DNA from: Ruminococcus sp.
GTDB lineage: Bacteria > Bacillota > Clostridia > Oscillospirales > Ruminococcaceae
Length of the DNA: 41,474 nucleotides
NCBI GenBank assembly: GCA_017450925.1
Contig: JAFSSS010000039.1
Coordinates: forward strand, 1-41,474
Direction: 5' to 3'
Made by a program: the position numbers and the translations under genes. This document shows positions 24,901 to 32,480 of this stretch, in pieces. How positions within the stretch are numbered: the stretch's first letter is position 1; each line of letters opens with the position of its first letter. Below the pieces are notes generated by a model. It was given only the letters and a program-made list of their open reading frames with translations, had not been told where the DNA came from and did no database searches.

Positions 24901-27900
24901 TCTGCATACTCAAGACCGTCGCTGTCGAAGTAGCACTTGATCTTAAAGCCGTCAAGCTTGACCTCGTCATCTTCTTTGCCGGAGCTTACATAGCCAAAGG
25001 CGTACCAATTCTTATCGAGCCAGTTGTGCTTATTAATGGTGACCTCTTTGAGTGCGGGGCAGTTAAAGAAGGCTCTGTCTCCAATATTGAGATCATTGTC
25101 CGGCAGAGTGACGCTCGAAAGCTTCGGGCAGTTTGCAAAGGCCTCATACTCGATCTCCTTTAAGGTGTCCGTGAACGCAGCGCTTGTGAGCTTTTCGCTG
25201 CCCTTGAAGGTCTCGGCTGCAACAATGCGCACATTATAGTCATCAAGCGCTGCGGGGATCGTTACCGCTCCGCCGTTGCCGTAATACTCGACTATTACCG
25301 CATAGCTCTTGTCGCTGTCATCATCATCGTCCCAATTGTCGTTCTCTTTAAGGATGTAGCCGAAGTCCCCGCTCTTATACAGATCAAGGACGTTGAAGTC
25401 AAAGCCGTTTTCCTTCGCATATTCATGCGCGCTGGTTTTGTAATAGCAGTTGATCTTAAAGCCGTTTATCTTCTCGCAGTCGTCAAAACTGCCCTGATAT
25501 CCGAATGCATAGCCCTCATTGTCCAGCATGATGTTCCTCGGGAGAGTTACCTCCTTGAGGCTCGGGCAGTTTGCAAATGCATAGGGCTCCACGCTTGTAA
25601 CGCAGTCATCGTCAAAGACAACGCTTGAAAGCTTCTCACAGCCGTTAAAGGCACTGCTGCGGACATAGCCCACCGTTTCCGGGATAACGACGCCGGTGAT
25701 ATCGGCATTGTCCATAAAGGCCTCGTACCCGATATAGCGGACGGTATAGCCGTCAAGCTTCTCGGGGATGCTTACCTTTCCGCCTGCGCCGGTATAGCCG
25801 ATGATATTTGCATAGTCGCTGGTGACACGCTTTTCGCGGTCAGTCTCCTCGTCATAGACCCAGCTGGTTTCCTGCTCAACAACGTAAGCAAAGCCGTCGG
25901 TCTCCTTGATGTCGATGACCTCGTATTCAAAACCGTTTTCCTTGGCATAATCATGACCCTCGGTCATGTAGTAGCAGTAGATCTTGAAGTCATCCAGCTT
26001 TTCGCTGTAGGTGTAGGAATAGCCCTCCTCCTCCACCGTTTTATCAACATAGCCGAATGCATTTGAGACGGTGGCTTTCTTGGGTATGGTGACCTCCTTC
26101 AGCTTCGGACAGTCATAGAACGCACAGCTTTGTATTTCAAGCGTCTTATCAGTGCCGCACAGGAACTTGACGCTTGCAAGGTTGGCGCAGTTTCTGAAGG
26201 CATTTTCATTGATAAATCTTACCGTCTCCGGGAAGGTCACGCCGGTGATATCGGCATTGTTCGAGAAGACCTCTTGGGGGACAGTCACAACCTCCAGTCC
26301 GTCAAGCTGTGCGGGCAGGGTGATATTGCCGCCCTTGCCGGTGTATCCAACTATCCGGGCAACGTTGGTCTCAACATACTTTTCCTCGCCGTATTCATCA
26401 TACACCCACTCGCCGTAGGTCTGGGGAACGTAGCTGTAGTCTCCGCTCTTTTTAAGGTCGATCACCTTGTAATCAAAGTCGTTTTCCTTGGCGTAATAAT
26501 AGGCGCTGCTTTCAAAATAGCAGTTGATCTTAAAGTCAGAGATCTTTGCTGTGTTTTGACCGCCCCACTCGTCGATCTCTGCGGTATAGCCGAAGGCCTC
26601 GCCGTAATTGTAGATATCGACACTTCTCGGAACAGTGATCTCCTTCAGACCGGGACAGTTGAAGAACGCCCGATACTCGATCTGCGCGCCGGAATCCTCC
26701 GGCAGAGTAACGGATGCAAGCTTTCCGCAGTCTTTAAAGGCGGAGTTACCGATCCTTGTGATGCTCTTGGGGAAGGTCACGCCGGTGATGTCGTTGTTGT
26801 TGGCGAAGGCCTCGTTGCCTATCTCGGTGACCGTATAGCCGTCGATCTCCGCAGGAATGGCCATATTCCCGCCCTTGCCGGAGTAGCCGGTGATCCTGGC
26901 GTCATGCCTTTCGACCAGAACATCGGTTCCCTTTTCTTCGTCATATTCCCAATAGCTTGTATCCACAAGCACATACTCGTATTCGCCGCTCTGCTTCAGA
27001 TCAAGGACTTCATAGTCAAAATTGTTTTCCCTTGCATAATCATATCCGCTGGTGCCGTGATAGCAATAGATCTTGAAGCCCTCGATCGGTGCGGGTTCGG
27101 TAACGGTCTCGCCCCAATAATCATCATAGCGCTCGGTCTTTACATATCCGAACTGATAATCGTTCCATAATCTGTTCAGTCTGGGGATAGTGACCTCCTT
27201 AAGGCTCGGACAGTTATAGAAGGCCGAACTTTCAATGCTGAGGTCAGTATTCGGCAGTGTAACGCTTGAAAGCTTTGCGCAGTCGGCAAAGGCGCTGTAG
27301 CTGATCTGTGTTATGCTTTCCGGGATCGTAACGCCTGTGATATTGTTGTTCCCTTGGAAGGCTGAATCTCTTATGACATTCACACTGATGCCGTCCAGCT
27401 CGGAGGGGACAGCAATATCTCCGCCCTTGCCGGAATAGGCCATTATCTCCGCATTATACTTGAAGACCTTTTTCTCATCCCCGGTCTCCTCGTCATACTC
27501 CCATTCGGAATATCTGTTCTTGTAATATGTATAATCCCCGCTGGTGACGATGTTCGGATCCTTGGCCTCGGTATATTTCCCCTTCCAGTCCCAGTTGAAG
27601 GAAACGCTGTCGCCAAGCTGGTATTTGTCGGGAGATATCAGCGAAAGCTCAAGGCCGGCATTGCCGATATTGTAGTCGTTGGGAGTGATGCTCCTTTCAA
27701 GCAGGTCATAGGCATTGCCCTTGATAACGGCATGACCGTCAGCATCAAAGCTGGCATAGTCAGCCGCCCACTTCCAGTCTCTGTTTCCCATTACGAAAAA
27801 GCAGATCTGGATATCCTCTGGAGAAATATCGCTGTCGGTGATAAGATCGGATATATCCGCTGTTATCTCGTAATCGCCGAACCTGTCTGTAAAATTGGAG

Positions 27901-28523
27901 AAGCTGTAGCCGCTTCCCATAAGGTTCTTCTGATAGTTGGCGGAATAGCCCTCTCCCCAAGGGTTGTTAACTACCTCAAGGGTGATGTCTCTTGAATCCG
28001 GGTCGCCGTATTCGAGAGAGTAATCAAAATTACAGGAAAGAGTATCGTCCGGGCCGACCGCGTCATCGGTATAGGACACCTGTATGCCGGCAGAGCCTAT
28101 CGCCGTGTCATTTTCCCCGAAGCTCCTGTCAACAAGCTCACCTGCATTCACCTTGAATTCTGCGTGGCCGTTTTCATCGAAGGTACCGCTCGTTGTCTGC
28201 CAGTTCCATGAATCGTTTCCCATAATGAAAAACGCGGCATAGAGCTTTGTCGGATCGATCTCACAGGACGAGCTGATATCCGTGATATCGACTGTCACTG
28301 TAAATTCGCCGTATGTGTCGATAAAGTCCTGATAGCTGTCGCCGTAGTTAAAAATGCTTTGATTATGGGTAAAGGAATAGCCGTTCCCGTCCCAGTTCGT
28401 CTCTGCATTCAGCGACAGATGAAGATCATCGCCCACGTGACTGAAAGCCGATGCGGGCAGCAGCGTTGACATTGTCATAGCCACAGACGTTGCAGCCGCA
28501 AGTATGCGTTTGAGTTTAACCAC
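21990..28523 (-). CDS. Giant secreted LRR_5 (BspA-like) protein with type I dockerin
   Basis: This 2177-residue secreted protein has signal peptide VKLKRILAAATSVAM to an ASA cleavage site (about residue 26). Two related beta-rich domains follow (about 35-175 and 185-325), sharing GYSF, FFxMGNxxWxW and a DxxGHA turn. Ten modules of about 170 residues come next (340-2110). Each opens SGDYxY, carries a TGKGG..IPAELDGY strand, then LRR_5 units such as ITGVTFPxSI and YNCPSLKEVTIP, and ends with a CYYxTxxxxYAKENxFDYEVLD unit. The last 57 residues form a dockerin with duplicated calcium loops DVNGDGSIGMKDIT and DVDQDGSIGMKDIT. GTG 28523 is preferred, 7 bases after GGGGGT; ATG 28538 has no ribosome-binding site. 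Role: probably docked on a cellulosome-like scaffold or cell-surface cohesin, binding a polymer or host ligand (inference). Confidence 0.93.
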   Translation of the reverse strand: MVKLKRILAAATSVAMTMSTLLPASAFSHVGDDLHLSLNAETNWDGNGYSFTHNQSIFNYGDSYQDFIDTYGEFTVTVDITDISSSCEIDPTKLYAAFFIMGNDSWNWQTTSGTFDENGHAEFKVNAGELVDRSFGENDTAIGSAGIQVSYTDDAVGPDDTLSCNFDYSLEYGDPDSRDITLEVVNNPWGEGYSANYQKNLMGSGYSFSNFTDRFGDYEITADISDLITDSDISPEDIQICFFVMGNRDWKWAADYASFDADGHAVIKGNAYDLLERSITPNDYNIGNAGLELSLISPDKYQLGDSVSFNWDWKGKYTEAKDPNIVTSGDYTYYKNRYSEWEYDEETGDEKKVFKYNAEIMAYSGKGGDIAVPSELDGISVNVIRDSAFQGNNNITGVTIPESITQISYSAFADCAKLSSVTLPNTDLSIESSAFYNCPSLKEVTIPRLNRLWNDYQFGYVKTERYDDYWGETVTEPAPIEGFKIYCYHGTSGYDYARENNFDYEVLDLKQSGEYEYVLVDTSYWEYDEEKGTDVLVERHDARITGYSGKGGNMAIPAEIDGYTVTEIGNEAFANNNDITGVTFPKSITRIGNSAFKDCGKLASVTLPEDSGAQIEYRAFFNCPGLKEITVPRSVDIYNYGEAFGYTAEIDEWGGQNTAKISDFKINCYFESSAYYYAKENDFDYKVIDLKKSGDYSYVPQTYGEWVYDEYGEEKYVETNVARIVGYTGKGGNITLPAQLDGLEVVTVPQEVFSNNADITGVTFPETVRFINENAFRNCANLASVKFLCGTDKTLEIQSCAFYDCPKLKEVTIPKKATVSNAFGYVDKTVEEEGYSYTYSEKLDDFKIYCYYMTEGHDYAKENGFEYEVIDIKETDGFAYVVEQETSWVYDEETDREKRVTSDYANIIGYTGAGGKVSIPEKLDGYTVRYIGYEAFMDNADITGVVIPETVGYVRSSAFNGCEKLSSVVFDDDCVTSVEPYAFANCPSLKEVTLPRNIMLDNEGYAFGYQGSFDDCEKINGFKINCYYKTSAHEYAKENGFDFNVLDLYKSGDFGYILKENDNWDDDDDSDKSYAVIVEYYGNGGAVTIPAALDDYNVRIVAAETFKGSEKLTSAAFTDTLKEIEYEAFANCPKLSSVTLPDNDLNIGDRAFFNCPALKEVTINKHNWLDKNWYAFGYVSSGKEDDEVKLDGFKIKCYFDSDGLEYADYNGFDYEIIGAKQCGDYTYIVEESTTWEFDSYGVEKLVTESYAKIIDYTGKGGNITIPAELDGYRTEKIGNKAFMGDPDITGVTFPDTIDEIGISAFKNCPKLASVTLPDNGADIYDEAFFDCPSLKQVTINRNNWVSAYYDAFGYLPNNDGDGEWSSEYKKVDGFKILCYFGTAGHKYALKNKFDCEVLDLKQSGDYLYVLDENDSAKIVGYTGKGGKLTLPTELDGVKVTAIGSEAFANNADITGVTVPDSIYNIESSAFAGCKNLSSVALPEDSTYSLYIGSEAFFNCPSLKEITIPKYADIWNGECAFGYLPREDGDDWEDYSYRKVEGFKIYCYYGTNGHSYAKENGFDHEVLDLKKSGDYEYILDETTDWEYDPETGDDKPVTSYEANIVSYTGKGGSIAIPAELDGYKVHSIGVRAFENNTSVTAVTVPETVRTIDYGAFMGCSKLSSITLPERTYISIEDKAFFDCPSLKEVTLDRDKSIYKYDHTFGFKSTGSEDDSSDTYEKTEGFTLFCYAGSSAHEYALYTGVNFVLLDAEVSGDYIYSVNENTGYAAIIGYTGSGKALAIPAELDGHPVNNIGSSAFEGNTTVESVTLPAGVGVIGSSAFEGCASLKEVNLPKEGSMIINDRAFYDCPKLDRISFNSGYSSIDSLAIGFVETEKDGYLYNENVPGFTVCCYYNTGAYRYAKANGLEIVLLDENVDGDFVYEVNDGKVSITGYIGNDKEVTVPAKIKGMPVTELCSSTFEGNSTIEAVKLPNGLESIDSDAFSECYKLKSIEVPDSVTYIGPDAFEYCTALTSAKLGTGIKEINNRTFFRCTALESVNIPDGVTSIGDKAFYGCGALKELTVPRSVKNIGDGALGKYTNYNTDEVDTVDSFKISGYRGSAAEKYAKANNIEFEALDTGVLLGDVNGDGSIGMKDITELQRYVNGWNNPIVEAAADVDQDGSIGMKDITTLQRMVNAM

Positions 28524-28556
28524 TTGACCAACCCCCATTTAAATATACTGCTTAAA

Positions 28557-28728
28557 GGCAACACCGCACGACCCGCGGCTAACGCCTCTGCACATCATCT
28601 GCTTGCCAGCTTTCCGTCATATTACCCAAATTCTCCTTGACTTGCGTCAGCAAGCCAGCGTCGAATTTAGGCAATCTGACGTAAAGCTGGACGGCGCATC
28701 TGATGCACAGGGGTCGTGCGGTGTTGCC
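28557..28728. repeat. MITE-like element, copy 3 (172 bp) in the giant gene's leader
   Basis: The same 18-bp ends GGCAACACCGCACGACCC bound this copy. The right flank is TTAA (28729-28732) and the left flank is TTAAA, compatible with a TTAA target with one extra A. It is about 40 bases shorter than the complete copy through an internal deletion. It lies between the consensus promoter (28762-28790) and the start codon of the giant LRR gene, so the transcript leader contains the whole element as a long hairpin. Confidence 0.92.
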
Positions 28729-28761
28729 TTAATGCATTAACGCATTATTTTGCATATTAAT

Positions 28762-28790
28762 ATTTTAACATAACGTGACGCATTTGTCAA
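28762..28790 (-). promoter_or_regulatory. Housekeeping promoter of the giant LRR/dockerin gene
   Basis: On the minus strand TTGACA (28790-28785), a 17-base spacer and TAAAAT (28767-28762) form a near-consensus promoter. It stands about 240 bases before the start codon, upstream of the MITE-like element. Confidence 0.82.
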
Positions 28791-28897
28791 TTATAAGAGC
28801 ATATTTTTAATTGATTTAACACAACAATAGCAAATTGCACAAATCACATCAGCAGCGCACAGCTCCAGCGCATACGTCCATTGTGCAGTATATACGC

Positions 28898-28936
28898 AAA
28901 GCCGGGTATCCCCCATGCAGAGGGATACCCGGCTTT
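28898..28936. terminator. Strong hairpin, copy 1 of an identical pair
   Basis: The 15-bp stem AAAGCCGGGTATCCC / GGGATACCCGGCTTT has a 9-base loop. It follows the small LRR gene by 22 bases on the minus strand and may end its transcript. The 35 bases at 28899-28933 recur exactly, loop included and in the same orientation, at 31015-31049. Confidence 0.75.
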
Positions 28937-28957
28937 ACGAAACGTGATGCTCCGTCG

Positions 28958-30496
28958 TTATTGCTGTCTTTTCTTTATTACAAGGAAATATACCGCAAAT
29001 CCGCCAATAACCAAAACGATCAGCACAGATAATAGTATTATTATTACGATCGTACCGCTTGATGATTTTACATTATCTTCATTTTCACTGATTACAGATT
29101 TCTCTTGATCAGAAGACTCCTCTCTTGAGCTTTCCTCGGATTGTATAAGACTGCTCTCACTATCAGTTTTATCTTTGCTGCTTTCTGACGATGCTGCTGA
29201 TTCTGATGTCGTTTCTGATGCCGTTTCTGCTATCCGTGAGTCTTCATATACTTCTTCAGCAGTCGTTTCTGCTTCTGCATAAGCGTTATGATCCTCATTA
29301 TCTGCCACACTCGAAGAATCATAATAATCATAATCTTGATCTATTGTATCGCCATTTATAAGTTCGTAATCCAAACCGTTGATCTTGGCAAATGAAAGCG
29401 CTTTTGAGTAAGAACGGCAGCCGATCTTTGTTGTCACAGCATTAGCACTGTCACCGAATACTCTATCAATATCTGCATCTTTGCTGTTGACTATCAGTTC
29501 TTCAAGTGAACTGCATAGTGAAAAACAGCTTTCTCCAAGTTCTGTAACTCTTTGAGGCAACTCTACTTTAACTAATCCGGAAGAGGAGAAGCCGAAATCT
29601 CCTATTGAGGACAGCTTCTGAGGGAGATCTATATATTCAAGAGAACTACAGCCATTGAAAGCATAAGCCTTTATTTCCTCAACGCCGGCGGGAAGAACAA
29701 CGTTTTCTAACTTATTGCAGCCTGCAAACAGATTCTTTTCTATTGTATCGATCTTTTCGGGAATAATTACATTTTTTATTTTTAGGCATGAATGGAAAGT
29801 TCCTGCACCAATATACTCTGTATTTGAGGGAAATTGAACTTTTTCTTCTTCAATGCTTTCCTTTGTTCCTATGGTTGTCAGTTCCAGGCCGACAAAGGAT
29901 AGACTACCTATCTCTTTTAGGGAAGCAGGTAATGTGACTTTTTTTAGTGATGTATATCCGTATACGAAAGAAACGGTTTCCCCATATTCTTTATAATCAT
30001 AGATAAATGGAAGATGATCATCGTAAGAATAACCATTAAGCTCCACCCAATCATTATAGCTAAAAATATTATCGGGAATACTACCGGCCTTAACAGGCTC
30101 AAAGCATGAAAACATTCCGACATATTCTATACCCTCTGAAATAGTTACTTCTTTTATTCCACTGTAATCCAATGCCTGCCCAATATAATAACGTATATAA
30201 TTTCCAAATACAGCTTCAACCTTTTTGCCGTCTATTTTGCTTGGGAAAACTACATTTTTATCATGTCCAAAATAACCGATTATTGCAACATTACCGTCTC
30301 TTAATTCCATAAAAATGAAATCATTATAATCCTTGACTACTTCGGGATTCTTCCTAAAAGTATTGTCAACATAGGAAAAGACCCGATCGACCTCTGCTGC
30401 ATGAGCAGATAGCGCACTGCCAAACATAATAGCAATAATCGTAATTAAGAATGTCACTGTAAAACATATCATCCTGTGCTTGATTTGAATGATCAT
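28958..30496 (-). CDS. Membrane-anchored LRR_5 (BspA-like) surface protein
   Basis: This 512-residue protein has an N-terminal signal (about residues 8-33, ending SAHAA) and LRR_5 units from about 60 to 370, e.g. VTLPASLKEIGSLSF, VIIPEKIDTIEKNLF and VVLPAGVEEIKAYAFNGCSS. A Ser/Glu/Asp-rich stalk spans about 390-480, and a single C-terminal helix (about 482-505) is followed by KKRQQ. It would be displayed on the cell surface with the stalk crossing the wall. AAGGAGG lies 7 bases before ATG. It is clearly more AT-rich than its neighbours and is paired with a divergent XRE regulator through overlapping promoters, which suggests that the regulator controls it. Confidence 0.9.
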   Translation of the reverse strand: MIIQIKHRMICFTVTFLITIIAIMFGSALSAHAAEVDRVFSYVDNTFRKNPEVVKDYNDFIFMELRDGNVAIIGYFGHDKNVVFPSKIDGKKVEAVFGNYIRYYIGQALDYSGIKEVTISEGIEYVGMFSCFEPVKAGSIPDNIFSYNDWVELNGYSYDDHLPFIYDYKEYGETVSFVYGYTSLKKVTLPASLKEIGSLSFVGLELTTIGTKESIEEEKVQFPSNTEYIGAGTFHSCLKIKNVIIPEKIDTIEKNLFAGCNKLENVVLPAGVEEIKAYAFNGCSSLEYIDLPQKLSSIGDFGFSSSGLVKVELPQRVTELGESCFSLCSSLEELIVNSKDADIDRVFGDSANAVTTKIGCRSYSKALSFAKINGLDYELINGDTIDQDYDYYDSSSVADNEDHNAYAEAETTAEEVYEDSRIAETASETTSESAASSESSKDKTDSESSLIQSEESSREESSDQEKSVISENEDNVKSSSGTIVIIILLSVLIVLVIGGFAVYFLVIKKRQQ

Positions 30497-30540
30497 AATG
30501 CAACCTCCTTAATACATCTTATGTGACGTATTTCTCTTAA

Positions 30541-30569
30541 ATTATAACATCTGCTATGCTGTTTGTCAA
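30541..30569 (-). promoter_or_regulatory. Consensus promoter of the LRR surface-protein gene
   Basis: On the minus strand TTGACA (30569-30564), a 17-base spacer and TATAAT (30546-30541) give a perfect sigma-A consensus. Its -35 box overlaps that of the opposite promoter by five bases, so the two may exclude one another. Confidence 0.92.
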
Positions 30570-30591
30570 TACTAAGTATAAGTTGTATAAT
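30563..30591 (+). promoter_or_regulatory. Consensus promoter of the XRE regulator gene with palindromes
   Basis: TTGTCA (30563-30568), a 17-base spacer and TATAAT (30586-30591). The spacer holds the palindrome ATACTAAGTAT (30569-30579), and TTAGT-AATAA-ACTAA (30596-30610) lies at the likely start of transcription. Either could be the operator of the encoded XRE protein. Confidence 0.85.
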
Positions 30592-30631
30592 TATATTAGT
30601 AATAAACTAACAACATAAGGAAGTGATATTT

Positions 30632-30958
30632 GTGCAAAATCACCTTTACCTATATCCCAATCTTGTGAAAGTCCGAAAGGCCTGCATGACACAGGCACAG
30701 CTTGCTGAACTTCTCGGCATCTCCCAACAGGAGATCAGCAGATACGAGAGAGGCGAAGTCAAAGCTCCAATAAACTATATTATAGACCTTGCAAATGCCT
30801 GCCAAGTAAGTGTTGATCTTATTCTCGGTCATGATGCAAGTAATACTTCCCTAAGCGAAACAGAACAGCGTATTTTGTCGCTGTATTCTAAATTAAGCGA
30901 CGAGAACAAAATAAAAGCAGAGGAACGTATTCTTACGCTTCTTGATTTACAAAAATAA
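30632..30958 (+). CDS. XRE-family HTH transcriptional regulator
   Basis: This 108-residue DNA-binding protein has an HTH_3 domain at about residues 10-65: MTQAQLAELLGISQQEISRY is the helix-turn-helix core, and YIIDLANACQVSVDLILG is the later helix pair. A short helical tail (SETEQRILSLYSKL) follows and may dimerise. GTG 30632 is preferred because AAGGAAGTGAT lies just upstream; a GTG three codons earlier is inside that ribosome-binding site. It is divergent from the LRR surface gene and ends in its own terminator. It is likely a repressor or switch for that promoter pair. Confidence 0.9.
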   Translation: MQNHLYLYPNLVKVRKACMTQAQLAELLGISQQEISRYERGEVKAPINYIIDLANACQVSVDLILGHDASNTSLSETEQRILSLYSKLSDENKIKAEERILTLLDLQK

Positions 30959-31001
30959 AGCAGAACTGCTGTAGCATTGTACATCCCAGTTCTGCTTTTT
31001 T
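30957..31001 (+). terminator. Rho-independent terminator of the XRE gene
   Basis: The stem AAAGCAGAACTG / CAGTTCTGCTTT encloses an 18-base loop and is followed by T residues. It overlaps the last base of the stop codon. Confidence 0.88.
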
Positions 31002-31263
31002 ATATCACTAAAACAAGCCGGGTATCCCCCATGCAGAGGGATACCCGGCCTCGTTTCAAGGCTGTCCGCCCGGCTGCTGCGGTACCGCGAATGGCGCTTT
31101 TATGCGCCTTGAGGAAGCTGTCAACGGTGCTGTTATAAACAACGGCAAGCACAGCAGAGATCATTATGATAAATGCGGGGATAACGACCGCGCCGACCTG
31201 CGCCAGCAGCTTGCGCCTTTTTTGTTTTTCCTGCTCTTCTCCAAACCACCGCCGCCTTTCCAC
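31000..31263 (-). CDS. Possible small single-pass membrane protein
   Basis: This 87-residue frame starts with GTG and has a charged N-terminus (WFGEEQEKQKRRK), one hydrophobic helix (about residues 24-44) and a basic tail. The last third is read through the second 35-bp hairpin, which is unusual for real coding DNA. The ribosome-binding site is weak (AATAGGAT), though TATAAT lies just upstream. The N-terminal two thirds look protein-like. I do not recognise a family, and it may be a remnant. Confidence 0.35.
   Translation of the reverse strand: MERRRWFGEEQEKQKRRKLLAQVGAVVIPAFIIMISAVLAVVYNSTVDSFLKAHKSAIRGTAAAGRTALKRGRVSLCMGDTRLVLVI
31015..31049. repeat. Strong hairpin, copy 2 of an identical pair
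   Basis: Exact 35-bp copy of 28899-28933 in the same orientation: stem GCCGGGTATCCC / GGGATACCCGGC with loop CCATGCAGA. Together the two copies bracket the LRR/XRE locus. Confidence 0.85.
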
Positions 31264-31480
31264 ATCCTATTCATTATAACAGAATAATCAGCAATTTCGC
31301 AGCGTTATCAAACAGCTGTGTGAAGAAACTTTGATATATTTTACAAAAAGTTCACAATTATCAGCGTTTTATGTCTTGTTTGGTAACAGATTTGCGGCAC
31401 TGATGTGTTATAATGTAGGATAGATAATTATAATCTGTAAAAGCAGGACTATTATCAACTGTTTGCGTGGGAGGATATAT

Positions 31481-31732
31481 ATGGAAACGATCATACAGAG
31501 CTTTCTGAAAAATGCTGCCAAGCGTCCCGACAGGATCGCCGCCGCGGATTCCGGCGGCGCCCGCTGCGGTCTGCTCGGGCTGCCAAAGGAGCTGCCTGTG
31601 TTTTACGGCGGAAGCATCACCACCGAAAGACAGAACGAGCTGTACAGCAAGAGGCCGATAGACGGCGTTATGATAAACAGCTCCGAAATGACCCCGGAGC
31701 AGTTCGTCAAAATGACCGCCGATACACAGTAG
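31481..31732 (+). CDS. Small chimeric ORF (adenylation-domain start joined to a triosephosphate-isomerase-like end)
   Basis: This 83-residue frame begins METIIQSFLKNAAKRPDRIA, which resembles the N-terminus of AMP-forming acyl or aminoacyl adenylating enzymes. It continues LPVFYGGSITTERQNELYSK and PIDGVMINSSEMTPEQF, which resembles the last 45 residues of triosephosphate isomerase (YGGS and the IDG strand). Neither part is complete, so it cannot carry either activity. GGGAGG lies 7 bases before ATG, and the response regulator starts 13 bases after the stop, so it is probably transcribed with that operon. It could be a deletion-fusion remnant or a new small protein. A TATAAT stands at 31409-31414. 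Confidence 0.55.
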   Translation: METIIQSFLKNAAKRPDRIAAADSGGARCGLLGLPKELPVFYGGSITTERQNELYSKRPIDGVMINSSEMTPEQFVKMTADTQ

Positions 31733-31745
31733 GGCAGGTGAGATC

Positions 31746-32477
31746 ATGTTCCGTACAGCGGTATGCGACGACGATAAGTCCTTTCTCAAACAGTTTGCCC
31801 GGGCAGTGTCGGAGTGCTTTGAGAGCAAGGGGCTGAAGGCCGGGGTCAGCACCTTTTCCGACAGCTCGATGCTCCTTGAGGTGCATGGGGAGCAGCCCTT
31901 TGATGTCGTGTTCCTTGATATCGATATGCCCGGGATAAACGGCTTCGGAGCTGCCAAAAGCATCGCAGAGCGCTCCCGGGACTGCTGCATCATCTTTGTG
32001 ACCGCTCACAACGAGCTTGTGTATGACAGCTTTGAGTTCCGCCCGCTGAATTTTCTCGTCAAGCAGGATATGACCCTTATGCTGCCCAAGCTCGGAAGAG
32101 TCACCGATCAGATCACGGCGGTGCTGTCTGACAACCAGTGCGTGATACTCGAGGACAGGCTCTCCGGCAGGTTCTCCGCAAGGCTGTCGGATATCATCTA
32201 CATCGAAAGCTGCGACCACGACGTGCTTTATCACCTGCGCAGCAGAGCCGGACCGATACGCGCCGCCGGGAAGCTCTCGCAGCTTGAAGAAGAGTATTCG
32301 GCAAAAAGCTTTGTCCGCATACACAAGAGGTTCCTTGTGAACCTGCGGTATGTTTTCAACATAGACCTTACCCGGGAAAGCCTTATGCTGAAAACCGGCG
32401 GAGAGCTGCGGCTCGGCCGCCGCTATAAGGCGGAAACGGACAGGCGGCTGACAGAATATCTCAGAAAGGCAAGGTGA
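31746..32477 (+). CDS. LytTR-family response regulator
   Basis: This 243-residue protein has a receiver domain (1-120) with acidic pocket CDDD (8-10), phospho-acceptor Asp58 in FLDIDMPG and conserved Lys106. A LytTR DNA-binding domain (about 135-240) includes IIYIESCDHDVLYH and FVRIHKRFLVNLRYV. It binds direct repeats upstream of target promoters in this family. It overlaps no neighbour; the sensor kinase begins 3 bases later. A likely target is the ABC operon at 33879-36878, which has its own promoter. Confidence 0.95.
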   Translation: MFRTAVCDDDKSFLKQFARAVSECFESKGLKAGVSTFSDSSMLLEVHGEQPFDVVFLDIDMPGINGFGAAKSIAERSRDCCIIFVTAHNELVYDSFEFRPLNFLVKQDMTLMLPKLGRVTDQITAVLSDNQCVILEDRLSGRFSARLSDIIYIESCDHDVLYHLRSRAGPIRAAGKLSQLEEEYSAKSFVRIHKRFLVNLRYVFNIDLTRESLMLKTGGELRLGRRYKAETDRRLTEYLRKAR

Positions 32478-32480
32478 GCG

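Noticed and set aside
24369-25163. Long open frame on the plus strand inside the giant LRR gene (also 26130-27170, 23649-24092, 21924-22538)
   Set aside because: These are antisense to a gene with signal peptide, regular modules and dockerin. They lack ribosome-binding sites, and their repetitive content simply mirrors the LRR modules.
22000-28000. Periodic repeats of about 510 bp that could suggest a repeat array
   Set aside because: The period follows protein modules with diverged codons, and there are no short identical repeats with unique spacers, so it is not CRISPR.
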